Shown here piece after piece: positions 7,430 to 15,771 of a stretch of DNA of 64,000 nucleotides. Location of the stretch: NCBI RefSeq assembly GCF_036002945.1, contig NZ_CP108529.1, positions 7,745,001 to 7,809,000 of the forward strand, written 5' to 3'. Origin of the DNA: Streptomyces sp. NBC_01224. GTDB taxonomy: Bacteria > Actinomycetota > Actinomycetes > Streptomycetales > Streptomycetaceae. Numbering within the stretch: the first letter of the stretch is position 1; each line of letters opens with the position of its first letter. Made by a program: the position numbers and the translations under genes. Below the pieces are notes generated by a model. That model saw nothing but the letters and a program-made list of their open reading frames with translations. It was not told the DNA's origin and made no database searches.

Positions 7430-8302
7430 CTAGCCCGCCGACTCGCCCGCGTGCGGGCTCAGCACGCCTGCCGCCACCAGCGCGAACAGGAGCAGCCCGA
7501 GCAGCACGCGGTAGATGACGAACGGCATGAAGCTCTTGGTCGTGATGAACTTCATGAACCAGGCGATAACGGCATAGCCCACGCCGAATGCGATGAACGT
7601 CGCGAAGATCGTCGGACCCCACGACACATGCCCCTCGCCCGCGTCCTTGAGCTCGAAGACACCCGAGGCGAGCACCGCCGGGATCGCGAGCAGGAAGGAG
7701 TAACGGGCCGCCGCCTCGCGGGTGTACCCCATCAGCAGACCGCCACTGATGGTGGCGCCGGAGCGGGAGACACCCGGGATCAGGGCCATCGCCTGGCAGA
7801 AGCCGAAGATCAGGCCGTCCTTGACGCCGAGCTCCTTCAGCGTCTTGCGTTCCTTGGCGGCCCGGTGCCTGCCGCCTGCCTCGTCGCGAGCGGCGAGACG
7901 GTCGGCGATGCCGAGGACGATGCCCATGACGATCAGGGTGGTGGCGATCAGTCGCAGATCGCGGAAGGGCCCCTCGATCTGGTCCTTGAACGTCACGCCG
8001 AGCACACCGATGGGGATGGAGCCGACGATGACCAGCCAGCCCATCTGCGCGTCGTGGTCGCCGCGCATCGACCGGTTCATCAGCGAGCGGAACCAGGCCG
8101 AGACGATCCGGACGATGTCCTTGCGGAAGTAGATGAGGACTGCCGCCTCCGTGCCGATCTGGGTGATGGCGGTGAACGCCGCACCCGGGTCGTGCCAGCC
8201 GGCGAACGCTGCGGTGAGCCGCAGGTGTGCGCTGGAGGAGATCGGCAGGAACTCGGTCAGTCCCTGAACGAGGCCCAGGACGAACGATTCGAACCAGCTC
8301 AT
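7430..8302 (-). CDS. uppP: Undecaprenyl-diphosphate phosphatase
   Basis: A 290-residue polytopic membrane enzyme that removes one phosphate from undecaprenyl diphosphate and so recycles the lipid carrier for peptidoglycan and teichoic acid synthesis. The two hallmark segments are present: QGLTEFLPISSSAHLRL (about 13-29) and ALIPGVSRSGATISGGLLMG (about 175-195), which carry the conserved Glu and the Ser/Arg of the active site. About seven to eight membrane spans follow the family pattern. I choose ATG 8302 (MSWFESFV) by family alignment; an in-frame ATG lies 11 codons upstream. Overproduction gives bacitracin tolerance in this family. Confidence 0.93.
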   Translation of the reverse strand: MSWFESFVLGLVQGLTEFLPISSSAHLRLTAAFAGWHDPGAAFTAITQIGTEAAVLIYFRKDIVRIVSAWFRSLMNRSMRGDHDAQMGWLVIVGSIPIGVLGVTFKDQIEGPFRDLRLIATTLIVMGIVLGIADRLAARDEAGGRHRAAKERKTLKELGVKDGLIFGFCQAMALIPGVSRSGATISGGLLMGYTREAAARYSFLLAIPAVLASGVFELKDAGEGHVSWGPTIFATFIAFGVGYAVIAWFMKFITTKSFMPFVIYRVLLGLLLFALVAAGVLSPHAGESAG

Positions 8303-8338
8303 GGGGCTTTGGCCATCCCGGAGGTGATCGTGCATCGA

Positions 8339-8360
8339 CCGACGGCAGTAAGGCCGTCGG
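8339..8360. promoter_or_regulatory. Perfect 8-bp hairpin upstream of uppP
   Basis: CCGACGGC (8339-8346) and GCCGTCGG (8353-8360) pair across a 6-base loop, 37 bases upstream of the chosen uppP start. It could be a 5'-leader hairpin or the terminator of transcription coming from TVP38 on the same strand. Confidence 0.45.
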
Positions 8361-8513
8361 CAACGTGCGCATTGCGGTCAAATGAGGGCAGGGCCGTGCC
8401 GGGCCCGGAGATCTTCGGTCGGTCGCGGGCAGGGTATCGCCCTCAGATGAACAGCGATACGCGTACCCCCGCCCCCACCCACCGCCCCGATGTCCGCTCC
8501 CACGCGTACCGGA

Positions 8514-9227
8514 TCACTCGGCGGTGAGGCGGTGGCGCTTGCGCCAGGCGACGACGGCCGCGCCGAGCCCCGTCAGCACGATGAAGCCCATCGCGGCCAG
8601 GAACGCGGGCGACGTCGGTGACGAGGCCTCGCTGCCCGCGATGACATACGCGGCGGTGTTCGGGACCGAGCCGAGCCCGGTGGCCATCAGGAACGGCGGA
8701 TACCCCATGCGCGAGACGGCCGCGCAGTAGTTGGCCGCCGCGAACGGCACACCGGGGAACAGCCGCAGCGCCAGCATCGAGCGGAAACCGTGCCGGCTCA
8801 ACTGACCGTCCGCCGCCTTGAGCCAGCGCCCGCGCAGCAGCGTACGGAGCGCGTCCTGCCCGAGCACCCTGCCCAGCCCGAACGAGATGCCCGCGCCGAG
8901 CACGGTACCCGCCAGCGCAGCGGCCAGCCCCGCCTGCGAACCGAAGAGCGCACCGGCGGCGAGATTGAGCAGTGGCCGCGGTACGAAGGCCACGGTGCAC
9001 ACGCCGTAGGCGACACCGAACAGCACGACCGCGGCGGCGCCACCGCTCAGCTGGGCAGGCCAGCCGGTGGCGAGCAACCGTTGGGGTTCGAGGAACAGCA
9101 TCGTCGCCGCGGCGGCCAGCAGCACGGCGACGAGCAGCGAGAACCGGGACCAGGGCGAGAGCAGTGCCCTCGTACAGCGCACGGCGAGGCCGCCTGTGGG
9201 CCGGGCGGCGGGGACGGGGTCGAGCAT
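8514..9227 (-). CDS. TVP38/TMEM64-family membrane protein
   Basis: A 237-residue member of the VTT (SNARE-associated) superfamily. There is a hydrophobic segment at about 30-48, then the VTT core at 60-220, including the family signature FVPRPLLNLAAGALFGSQAG near 80-99 and LRLFPGVPFAAANYCAAVSR near 155-174. The glycine-rich start of the core and the re-entrant FPGVPF loop are typical. Relatives include DedA proteins and lipid scramblases; a role in envelope lipid handling is plausible. It lies upstream of uppP on the same strand. Confidence 0.85.
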   Translation of the reverse strand: MLDPVPAARPTGGLAVRCTRALLSPWSRFSLLVAVLLAAAATMLFLEPQRLLATGWPAQLSGGAAAVVLFGVAYGVCTVAFVPRPLLNLAAGALFGSQAGLAAALAGTVLGAGISFGLGRVLGQDALRTLLRGRWLKAADGQLSRHGFRSMLALRLFPGVPFAAANYCAAVSRMGYPPFLMATGLGSVPNTAAYVIAGSEASSPTSPAFLAAMGFIVLTGLGAAVVAWRKRHRLTAE

Positions 9228-9669
9228 GCGGGGAGACTAACCGACGCCCGGGTGTGATCGCCGTAATGCGCACGGTACGAGCCAGGCGGCCGATATCGCT
9301 CCCGCGTGCTGCCGGTGTCCCGCGGACCAGGCATCTGCGACGGCTGGGAGGAACCCGAACTCCCGTGTCCGGCTTGAGGTGTCCGCCGGAAAACCATTCG
9401 ACGTGGCCGTGCCGGTCGGCCATGATCGGACCCATGTTCCGGTACGCCTTCCTCGCAGCGCAGTCCGCAGTCGCGGACGCGCCGAAGGCTGCCGTGAACC
9501 CCGTCGCCGCAGCGGCACTTGTCGCAGCGGCAGCGTTCTCCGCTGCCGCAGCGCCCATCGGCGGCGCACGAAGCTGACCCTCCCCCGACAGTCCGGCGGA
9601 CCCCGCAAGGGGAGGGTCGGCGAGGCCCTGGGGTCTTCTCTCTCAGCTTCGAATTCCAAGGAATGAGCC
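9228..9669. other. Long gap upstream of EF-Tu3 with two hairpins and a possible small ORF
   Basis: No convincing long gene is present. A plus-strand frame from ATG 9422 or 9434 to 9577 encodes an alanine-rich, hydrophobic peptide of 47-51 residues (MFRYAFLAAQSAVADAPK...), which may or may not be expressed. A GGGAG/CTCCC hairpin spans 9346-9364. A 10-bp perfect stem (9576-9585 with 9609-9618) ends about 50 bases before the EF-Tu start and may act as an attenuator. Confidence 0.4.
9576..9618 (+). promoter_or_regulatory. Leader hairpin before EF-Tu3
   Basis: GACCCTCCCC at 9576-9585 pairs exactly with GGGGAGGGTC at 9609-9618. It lies between the alanine-rich small frame, whose stop it overlaps, and the EF-Tu3 ribosome-binding site. 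That position suits a terminator or attenuator. Confidence 0.5.
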
Positions 9670-10839
9670 ATGCCCAAGACGGCATACGTGCGCACCAAGC
9701 CGCACCTCAACATCGGCACCATGGGCCACGTCGACCACGGCAAGACCACCCTGACCGCCGCCATCACCAAGGTCCTCAGTGACCGCGGAACCGGCACGTT
9801 CGTCCCGTTCGACCGGATCGACCGTGCGCCGGAGGAGACCCGGCGAGGCATCACCATCAACATCGCGCACGTCGAGTACGAGACCGACACCCGTCACTAC
9901 GCGCATGTCGACATGCCGGGACACGCCGACTACATCAAGAACATGGTCACCGGCGCCGCCCAGCTCGACGGGGCGATCCTCGTCGTCTCCGCGCTCGACG
10001 GGATCATGCCGCAGACCGCCGAGCACGTCCTGCTCGCCCGTCAGGTGGGTGTCGACCACATCGTCGTCGCCCTCAACAAGGCGGACGCGGGTGACCCCGA
10101 GCTGACCGACCTGGTCGAGCTGGAGGTCCGCGAGCTGCTCTCCGCGCACGGCTACGGTGGCGACGGTGTCCCTGTCGTACGGGTGTCGGGCCTGAAGGCC
10201 CTGGAGGGCGACCCGCGGTGGACCGCGGCCGTCGAGGCGCTGCTGGACGCCGTCGACACGTATGTGCCGATGCCGGTCCGCTACACCGACGCGCCGTTCC
10301 TGCTGTCGGTGGAGAACGTCCTGACCATCACCGGCCGGGGCACCGTCGTCACCGGAGCCGTCGAGCGCGGCACCGTGCGGGTCGGTGACCGGGTGTCGGT
10401 GCTGGGCCCGGACATCGAGACGGTTGTCATCGGTCTGGAGACCTTCGGGAAGCCGATGGAGTCCGCGGAGGCCGGCGACAACGTGGCCCTGCTGCTGCGC
10501 GGGGTGGAGCGTGACCGAGTGCGTCGCGGCCATGTGGTCGCGGCGCCCGGCAGTGTGACGCCGAGCCGCCGTTTCACCGCGCAGGTGTATGTCCTGTCGG
10601 CGCGGGAGGGCGGCCGGACCACCCCGGTGACCACCGGCTACCGGCCACAGTTCTACATCCGCACCGCGGACGTCGTGGGCGACGTCGACCTCGGTGCGGT
10701 GGCGGTGGCGCGCCCCGGGGACACGGTCGACCTGACCGTCGAGCTGGGCCGCGACGTCCCGCTGGAGACCGGACTCGGCTTCGCGATCCGCGAGGGCGGC
10801 CGCACCGTCGGCGCGGGCACCGTCACCGGACTGCTCTGA
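9670..10839 (+). CDS. tuf3: Divergent elongation factor Tu (EF-Tu3 type)
   Basis: A 389-residue translational GTPase with all three EF-Tu domains. Nucleotide-binding boxes are GHVDHGKT (19-26), a G2 region RRGITINIAHVEYET, DMPGHAD in place of the usual DCPGHAD, and NKAD in place of NKCD/NKVD, then SGLKAL. These substitutions and the shortened effector region mark the minor third EF-Tu of Streptomyces, not the housekeeping tuf1. In the literature the EF-Tu3 class is linked to resistance to elfamycins such as kirromycin; for this copy that is inference. The start follows AAGGA. No ribosomal-protein genes are nearby, unlike tuf1. Confidence 0.88.
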   Translation: MPKTAYVRTKPHLNIGTMGHVDHGKTTLTAAITKVLSDRGTGTFVPFDRIDRAPEETRRGITINIAHVEYETDTRHYAHVDMPGHADYIKNMVTGAAQLDGAILVVSALDGIMPQTAEHVLLARQVGVDHIVVALNKADAGDPELTDLVELEVRELLSAHGYGGDGVPVVRVSGLKALEGDPRWTAAVEALLDAVDTYVPMPVRYTDAPFLLSVENVLTITGRGTVVTGAVERGTVRVGDRVSVLGPDIETVVIGLETFGKPMESAEAGDNVALLLRGVERDRVRRGHVVAAPGSVTPSRRFTAQVYVLSAREGGRTTPVTTGYRPQFYIRTADVVGDVDLGAVAVARPGDTVDLTVELGRDVPLETGLGFAIREGGRTVGAGTVTGLL

Positions 10840-10854
10840 GCCGTGTCGCACCAG

Positions 10855-10889
10855 GGGCCCGCTTCCCGTACCCCACGGGAGGCGGGCCC
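10855..10889 (+). terminator. Rho-independent-type hairpin after EF-Tu3
   Basis: A long GC stem (GGGCCCGC...CCCGT with ACGGGA...GCGGGCCC) lies 15 bases after the stop and before the patatin gene. It is close to perfect and has a small loop. Confidence 0.7.
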
Positions 10890-10913
10890 GGTACCGTAAG
10901 CAAGACTGACGGT

Positions 10914-11759
10914 ATGACAGACACAGCACTGGTGCTCGGTGCCGGCGGCGTCACGGGCGGCGCCTGGACGACCGGAATTCTGTACGGGCTCGCGAAGGCG
11001 GACGTGGACCTGTCCACCGCCGATCTGATCATCGGCAGTTCGGCGGGTGCGGTGGTCGGCGCGCAGCTGGCCTCCGGACTGCTCGGCCTTCCGGAACTGT
11101 ACGAACTCCAGCTCGCCGATCCGCAGGGCATGACCGGCGGCAAGCTCGGCGCGCTGACGTTCCTGCGCTATGCGGGGGCCGTGCTGTCCGCACGTACCCC
11201 CGAGGCATACGGGCGGAAGCTGGCCCGGATCGCGAAGGATGCACACCTCGGCATCACGGCGGAGGAACGGCGTGCGGAGATCGCCGGCCGTCTCCTGTCG
11301 CCCGACTGGCCCGGGTGTTCCCTGCGCATCACCGCGGTCGACGCGGCCACCGGTGAACTCCACACGTTCGACAAGGACAGCGGAGTACCCCTCGTGGACG
11401 CCATCACCGCGAGCTCCGCCGTCCCGGCCGTATGGGCCGTCGCCACCTTCCAGGAACGGTCCTGGATCGACGGCGGGGTGCACTCCCCGGCCAACGCCCA
11501 TCTCGCCGCAGGCTACGGGCGCGTCGTCGTCATCGCTCCGACGGCCAGTGGCAACAAGGTCATCGTCTCGCCGCGCTCGCAGGCGGCCGAGCTGGCCGCG
11601 AAGGGCGCCCGCGTGGAGGTCATCACCCCGGACGCGGCGGCGAAGAAGGCATTCGGACGCAACCCCCTCGACCCCGGCCGACGAGCCGCGGCGGCCCGTG
11701 CCGGGCTCGCCCAGTCGGCGGCGCACACCGAAGCCGTCGCCGCGGTCGTGAGCAGCTGA
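10914..11759 (+). CDS. Patatin-like phospholipase
   Basis: A 281-residue serine hydrolase of the patatin fold, expected to act as an acyl-lipid hydrolase. The oxyanion-hole glycines are in GAGGVTGGAW (9-18). The nucleophile elbow GSSAG puts Ser43 at the catalytic position. The partner aspartate is in WIDGGVHSP near residue 184. There is no signal peptide, so it should act in the cytoplasm or at the inner membrane face. A terminator separates it from EF-Tu3; the spermidine-synthase-like gene follows after 22 bases, so the two may be co-transcribed. Confidence 0.88.
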   Translation: MTDTALVLGAGGVTGGAWTTGILYGLAKADVDLSTADLIIGSSAGAVVGAQLASGLLGLPELYELQLADPQGMTGGKLGALTFLRYAGAVLSARTPEAYGRKLARIAKDAHLGITAEERRAEIAGRLLSPDWPGCSLRITAVDAATGELHTFDKDSGVPLVDAITASSAVPAVWAVATFQERSWIDGGVHSPANAHLAAGYGRVVVIAPTASGNKVIVSPRSQAAELAAKGARVEVITPDAAAKKAFGRNPLDPGRRAAAARAGLAQSAAHTEAVAAVVSS

Positions 11760-11781
11760 TCGGGCACCCCACAATGGGGGA

Positions 11782-12627
11782 GTGAACGAGTCAATACCTG
11801 TCATCCGGGACGTGGACCAGGGCACCGCCAGACTCCTGCCCGACGTGGACCGGGACAGGGCCTGGCTGCTCACCGTCGACGGTGCACCCCAGTCGTACGT
11901 CGACCTCGACGCGCCGGACCACCTCGAATTCGAGTACGCGCGACGACTCGCCCATGTCGTGGACTGCGCCGCGGCACCGGGCGTACCGCTGGACGTACTC
12001 CATCTCGGCGGTGGTGCGCTCACCCTGCCCCGCTATGTCGCCGCGGCCAGGCCGGGCTCCCGCCAGGACGTCGCCGAGGCCGACCTCGGGCTCCTCGCCC
12101 TGGTCGCCGAGCATCTGCCGGTCCCCGACGGCAGCGGGATCACCGTGCACGGCGCGGACGCGCGCAGCCGGCTGGAACAGACCCCGCCCGGCTCCGTCGA
12201 TGTCCTGATCGCGGATGTCTTCGGCGGCTCGCGAGTGCCCGCCCACCTCACCACAGTCGAGTACGCACAGGCTGCCCGCCGGGCGCTGCGCGACGGCGGA
12301 GTCTACGCCGCCAACCTCGCGGACGGCGCACCCTTCGGCTTCCTCCGCTCCCAACTGGCCACCTTCGCGGCCGTCTTCGAGGAGCTCGCACTGATCGCCG
12401 AACCGGCGGTGCTGCGCGGCCGGCGCTTCGGCAACGTCGTCCTTGTCGCGTCCCGAAGCCCTATCGACACGGCGACGCTGACCCGCCGCTGTGCCGCCGA
12501 CGCCTTCCCCGCCAGGGTCGAGCACGGGCCCGCGCTGGACCGGCTCGTCAAAGCCGCCCGGCCGGTCAGGGACGGCGAGGCGGTCGCCTCACCCGAGCCG
12601 CCCGACGGAGCCTTCAGCATCGGCTGA
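11782..12627 (+). CDS. Spermidine-synthase-like methyltransferase-fold protein
   Basis: A 281-residue Rossmann-fold protein like the single-domain spermidine-synthase-like proteins of actinomycetes. The motif LDVLHLGGGALTLPRYVAA (about 70-88) with DVAEADLGLL is the SAM-binding part; VDVLIADVFGGSRVP (about 139-153) is the active-site strand. True aminopropyltransferases keep further polyamine-binding residues that I do not see, so the substrate is uncertain. The GTG start follows a GGGGGA site. Its 3' end overlaps the convergent MFS gene by 39 bases. Confidence 0.78.
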   Translation: MNESIPVIRDVDQGTARLLPDVDRDRAWLLTVDGAPQSYVDLDAPDHLEFEYARRLAHVVDCAAAPGVPLDVLHLGGGALTLPRYVAAARPGSRQDVAEADLGLLALVAEHLPVPDGSGITVHGADARSRLEQTPPGSVDVLIADVFGGSRVPAHLTTVEYAQAARRALRDGGVYAANLADGAPFGFLRSQLATFAAVFEELALIAEPAVLRGRRFGNVVLVASRSPIDTATLTRRCAADAFPARVEHGPALDRLVKAARPVRDGEAVASPEPPDGAFSIG

Positions 12628-13893
12628 GGCCGGTTCCTGCGCCTTGGCCGTCACCACCTCGGTGGTGACGGTGGCACGGGTCAGATTGCGTACCTCGGGT
12701 ACGAACAGCACGGCGCCGGTGACCAGTACGATCAGCCCCGCGCAGCCCCACAGGGCCTCACTGCGCCCGACCAGGGCCTCCACCGGACCGGCGAGCGCGG
12801 TGGCGAGCGGCATCATCGCCACCGAGCCGAACCAGTCGTACGCCGAGACGCGCGACAGCTTCTCCTCCGGGATCTCCTGATGCATGGCCGTCATCCACGA
12901 GACCCCGAACACCTCGATGGCGGCCCCGCTGACGAACATCACCACGCAGAGCCCGGCCACCGGCAGCGGCACCGCGAGTCCCGCCGACGGCAGGGCCAGC
13001 GGGAAGACACAGAGGGTTCCGGCCAGCAGCAGCCGGCGGGGCCTCCAGCGCATCATCAAGAGCGCCCCGCCCAGCGTGCCGACCCCGAACGCGGCGAGCG
13101 CGAAGCCCCAGGGGCGGGCGCCACCGAGCTCGTCCCGCGCGACCAGCGGCCCGTACACCGACTCGGCGGCCCCCACCGCGGCGACCACCACCGAGAACTG
13201 CGCCACGATGCTCCACAGCCAGGGGCGGCCGATGAACTCCTGCCAGCCGTCCCGCAGATCGGCGAACAGGCCGCCGCCCGGTGCGCGCGACGGAATGTGG
13301 CTGACGTCCAGGAAGGCGCGCAGCGCACCCGCCACCGCGAAGGACGCGGCATCGATGGCCAGCACCCAGCCCGGGTCCATCGCCGCGATCATGGCGCCGC
13401 CGAGCGCCGCACCGCCGATCGCCGCGCCCTGCATGGACATTCGGAAGAGGGCGAAGGCGCGGCTCGCCTGCTCACGGCTGACGCTCGACATCAGCATGCC
13501 CTCGGCCGCCGGGTTGAAGAACGCCTGCCCGGTGCCGCACAACGCGGTGAGCAGCATCATCTGCCACAGCTTCGGATCGCCGGCCAGGACCAGCCAGGCG
13601 AAGGCGGCCTGCGAGACGCAGTTGAGGGCGTTCGCCGCGACCATCACCCGGTGGCGCGGCAGCCGGTCCGCGATCGCCCCGCCGATCAGCAGGAAGAGCA
13701 CCAGTGGTGCGGTCCTGGCGGCGGCCACCAGACCGACGTCGCCGCCGTCACCGCCCGACTCCAGAACCGCGAACGCCGCCGCGATCAGCGCGCCATGGGT
13801 GCCCAGGCCCGTGATGATCGCGGCGGCGGTCAGCAGACGGTAATTGCGGCCGGGGCGGCTCATCAGGGGTGCGGGGGCGGAAGCGGCAGTCAC
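12589..13893 (-). CDS. MFS transporter (EntS/MFS_3-like)
   Basis: A 434-residue secondary transporter with about 12 membrane spans. The loop between spans 2 and 3 carries IGGAIADRLPRHRVM, the major-facilitator signature. The arrangement, with a mid-protein loop SRAPGGGLFADLRDGWQEF, resembles the enterobactin-exporter group. I use GTG 13893 (VTAASAPAPLMSRPG); ATG 13863 is a possible alternative and a TTG further upstream is unlikely. The cargo is unknown; export of a small metabolite or drug is the family norm. It is convergent with, and overlaps, the gene to its left. Confidence 0.82.
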   Translation of the reverse strand: MTAASAPAPLMSRPGRNYRLLTAAAIITGLGTHGALIAAAFAVLESGGDGGDVGLVAAARTAPLVLFLLIGGAIADRLPRHRVMVAANALNCVSQAAFAWLVLAGDPKLWQMMLLTALCGTGQAFFNPAAEGMLMSSVSREQASRAFALFRMSMQGAAIGGAALGGAMIAAMDPGWVLAIDAASFAVAGALRAFLDVSHIPSRAPGGGLFADLRDGWQEFIGRPWLWSIVAQFSVVVAAVGAAESVYGPLVARDELGGARPWGFALAAFGVGTLGGALLMMRWRPRRLLLAGTLCVFPLALPSAGLAVPLPVAGLCVVMFVSGAAIEVFGVSWMTAMHQEIPEEKLSRVSAYDWFGSVAMMPLATALAGPVEALVGRSEALWGCAGLIVLVTGAVLFVPEVRNLTRATVTTEVVTAKAQEPASADAEGSVGRLG

Positions 13894-13956
13894 CAAGGGA
13901 CTATCGCCGCTGCGACCCCGCCCTGCCAAATGCTTTCCCGGAGGCGGTGAGGACGG

Positions 13957-15024
13957 TCAGGGTGACGGGGCGACGTCCACCAGCCGCACGGTGCTCAGGA
14001 TCTGCTGGATCGTCGTGTCCGGCAGCTCGTCCTTGACGGAATCGGCTCCGTACAGGACCCAGGACGCGAAGTCGCCCTTCTTGTTCTTGAAGGTGAAGGC
14101 GATCGTCTTGCCGTCGCTGTCACACTTCTTCCGCTTCGTGACATTGGGAGCGGTGGCCGTGACGACTTGGCCGGTCAGGCCCGACTTGGTGGTGTACTGC
14201 TTGGCCGGCGTGAACTTGATGGTGCTCTGCGGCATGTGCTGCGCGTACGCGGCCCACGCCCAGGTGCCTGCCTCGCTGTGGGCGTTCTTGGCGGCGTCGG
14301 TGGCGCCCTGGGCGCCCCTGGTACCGGCACTGGCGAGGCTTATGTCTTCCGCGATGCCGTTTTTGTCGGGCTCTTTCACGCACCACTTCTTCTGGTAGAA
14401 CGACGGCGCGGAGAAGCCGATGAGGGGCGAGCCGTCACCCTTCTTTTCGTCCTTGAAGAACGAGGCATGGCCCGGGCTGCCGACCTCCCAGTCGCCGGGC
14501 ACGTCGAACTGTGTGCCCCACTTGGGATTGGTGACGACCTTCCAGCCCGCGATCAGGGGTTTGGCGTCCCCGTCGGTGCCGCGCGTGTTCTCCTCGGGTG
14601 AGGACGCGGAACCGGACGGCTTGGCGGGCGCCGACGAGTTCTTGTCGTCGGCGACGTCCTTGCCCTTGTTGCCGTCCTTGTTCATCACGACGACACCGGT
14701 GACCACGGCAGCCACGACGACGGCGGTGGCCGCGACGATCGCGATGGCGGTGGTCTTCGTCTTGCTGCCGTCGGGCTGCGGACCTCCGGACGGGCCGGGG
14801 ACCGCGTACTGCGACACGGTCGGCTGTTGGTACGGGTTCGGCTGCGGGTAGCCGGGCTGCTGGCCCTGCTGCTGATACCCCGGCTGCTGTCCGGGCTGTC
14901 CCTGCTGCTGATATCCCGGCTGCTGATAGGGATTCGGCTGTTGGTACCCCGGCTGCTGATACGGGTTCTGATTCTGGTCCTGCGGGTTTTGCTCGCCCCC
15001 GGGCGGCTGCTGTCCTGGCCACAT
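13957..15024 (-). CDS. Membrane-anchored protein with Gln/Pro/Tyr-rich cytoplasmic repeats
   Basis: A 355-residue type II membrane protein. Residues 1-85 are a low-complexity tail of units such as PGYQQPNPYQQ, rich in Gln, Pro, Tyr and Gly. A single span (AIVAATAVVVAAVVTGVVV, about 92-112) is followed by a Ser/Pro/Ala spacer and an extracellular domain of about 220 residues with two cysteines (KKWCVK and KKKCDS). The external domain is of a kind common in Streptomyces with no named function. The start ATG 15024 gives MWPGQQPPGG, typical of such tails. Divergent from the thioesterase gene. Confidence 0.8.
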   Translation of the reverse strand: MWPGQQPPGGEQNPQDQNQNPYQQPGYQQPNPYQQPGYQQQGQPGQQPGYQQQGQQPGYPQPNPYQQPTVSQYAVPGPSGGPQPDGSKTKTTAIAIVAATAVVVAAVVTGVVVMNKDGNKGKDVADDKNSSAPAKPSGSASSPEENTRGTDGDAKPLIAGWKVVTNPKWGTQFDVPGDWEVGSPGHASFFKDEKKGDGSPLIGFSAPSFYQKKWCVKEPDKNGIAEDISLASAGTRGAQGATDAAKNAHSEAGTWAWAAYAQHMPQSTIKFTPAKQYTTKSGLTGQVVTATAPNVTKRKKCDSDGKTIAFTFKNKKGDFASWVLYGADSVKDELPDTTIQQILSTVRLVDVAPSP

Positions 15025-15139
15025 GGCGAGTAACGATAGAGGGGCGGTGGCCGGTCTGCTACGCCCGCCCCCGTGAGCGGACGGTGAAGGAAGCGGCCAG
15101 TGGACGAAGCATGGGGATCCGGGGATGGCCAAACCGATC

Positions 15140-15151
15140 TACTCGTGAGTA
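15140..15151. promoter_or_regulatory. Palindrome TACTCGTGAGTA before the thioesterase
   Basis: A perfect inverted repeat TACTC-GT-GAGTA ends 10 bases before the start of the hotdog thioesterase. The TACT...AGTA pattern resembles operators of TetR/FadR-type fatty-acid regulators in actinomycetes; that link is inference. Confidence 0.5.
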
Positions 15152-15161
15152 ACATTTCGTC

Positions 15162-15614
15162 ATGAGCGCTGAACAGATGACCGTCGGCGAGATGCTCGCC
15201 GCGACGGTTCCGATGGCCCGGACCCTCAAACTCGAGTTCCTGGAGACGACAGCCGAGCGTGCGGTGGTCCGTCTGCCGGACCAGGCCGACTACCACAACC
15301 ACATCGGCGGACCCCACGCCGGCGCGATGTTCACGCTCGCGGAATCGGCGAGCGGCGCGATCGTCATCGCCGCCTTCGGCGACCAGCTGTCGCGTGCCGT
15401 GCCGCTGGCGGTGAAGGCGGAGATCGGTTACAAGAAGCTGGCCATGGGTGTTGTCACCGCGACGGCGACCCTCGGTCGCCCGGTGGCCGATGTCGTCGCC
15501 GAGCTCGACGAGGGCGAGCGGCCCGAGTTCCCCGTGATCATCGAGATCCAGCGTGCGGACGGTGCGGTGACCGGTGAGATGACGGTCATCTGGACGCTGC
15601 GTCCGAACGCCTGA
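15162..15614 (+). CDS. Hotdog-fold thioesterase (DUF4442/PaaI-like)
   Basis: A 150-residue single hotdog domain, expected to hydrolyse acyl-CoA thioesters. The active-site region is in DYHNHIGGPHAGAMFTLAES (about 43-62), matching the HxxxxHGG...AE arrangement of the PaaI and DUF4442 groups; a central helix and five strands can be followed to the end. The exact acyl substrate cannot be read. A palindrome just upstream suggests control by a fatty-acid-responsive repressor. A T-tailed terminator follows at 15636. Confidence 0.83.
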   Translation: MSAEQMTVGEMLAATVPMARTLKLEFLETTAERAVVRLPDQADYHNHIGGPHAGAMFTLAESASGAIVIAAFGDQLSRAVPLAVKAEIGYKKLAMGVVTATATLGRPVADVVAELDEGERPEFPVIIEIQRADGAVTGEMTVIWTLRPNA

Positions 15615-15635
15615 TACAGGACGGTTCCGTGAAGG

Positions 15636-15673
15636 GCCGCCACGCACCCCATGGGGGGGGCGTGGCGGCTTTT
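15636..15673 (+). terminator. Intrinsic terminator with T-run
   Basis: A perfect 10-bp stem (GCCGCCACGC at 15636-15645, GCGTGGCGGC at 15660-15669) is followed by TTTT, a textbook form that is unusual for Streptomyces. Confidence 0.85.
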
Positions 15674-15771
15674 CGCGCTGTTCGGGCAGTTGGCGGGACA
15701 GGTAGCATTCCCGCCGTGCGCCGAGGAGTTGGCCGGCGGGCAACGGGACATCAGTACGGGAGGAACCGGCG

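Noticed and set aside
9346..9364. T-arm-like hairpin suggesting a tRNA on the minus strand
   Set aside because: The loop is 9 bases, no cloverleaf, acceptor stem or CCA can be built around it.
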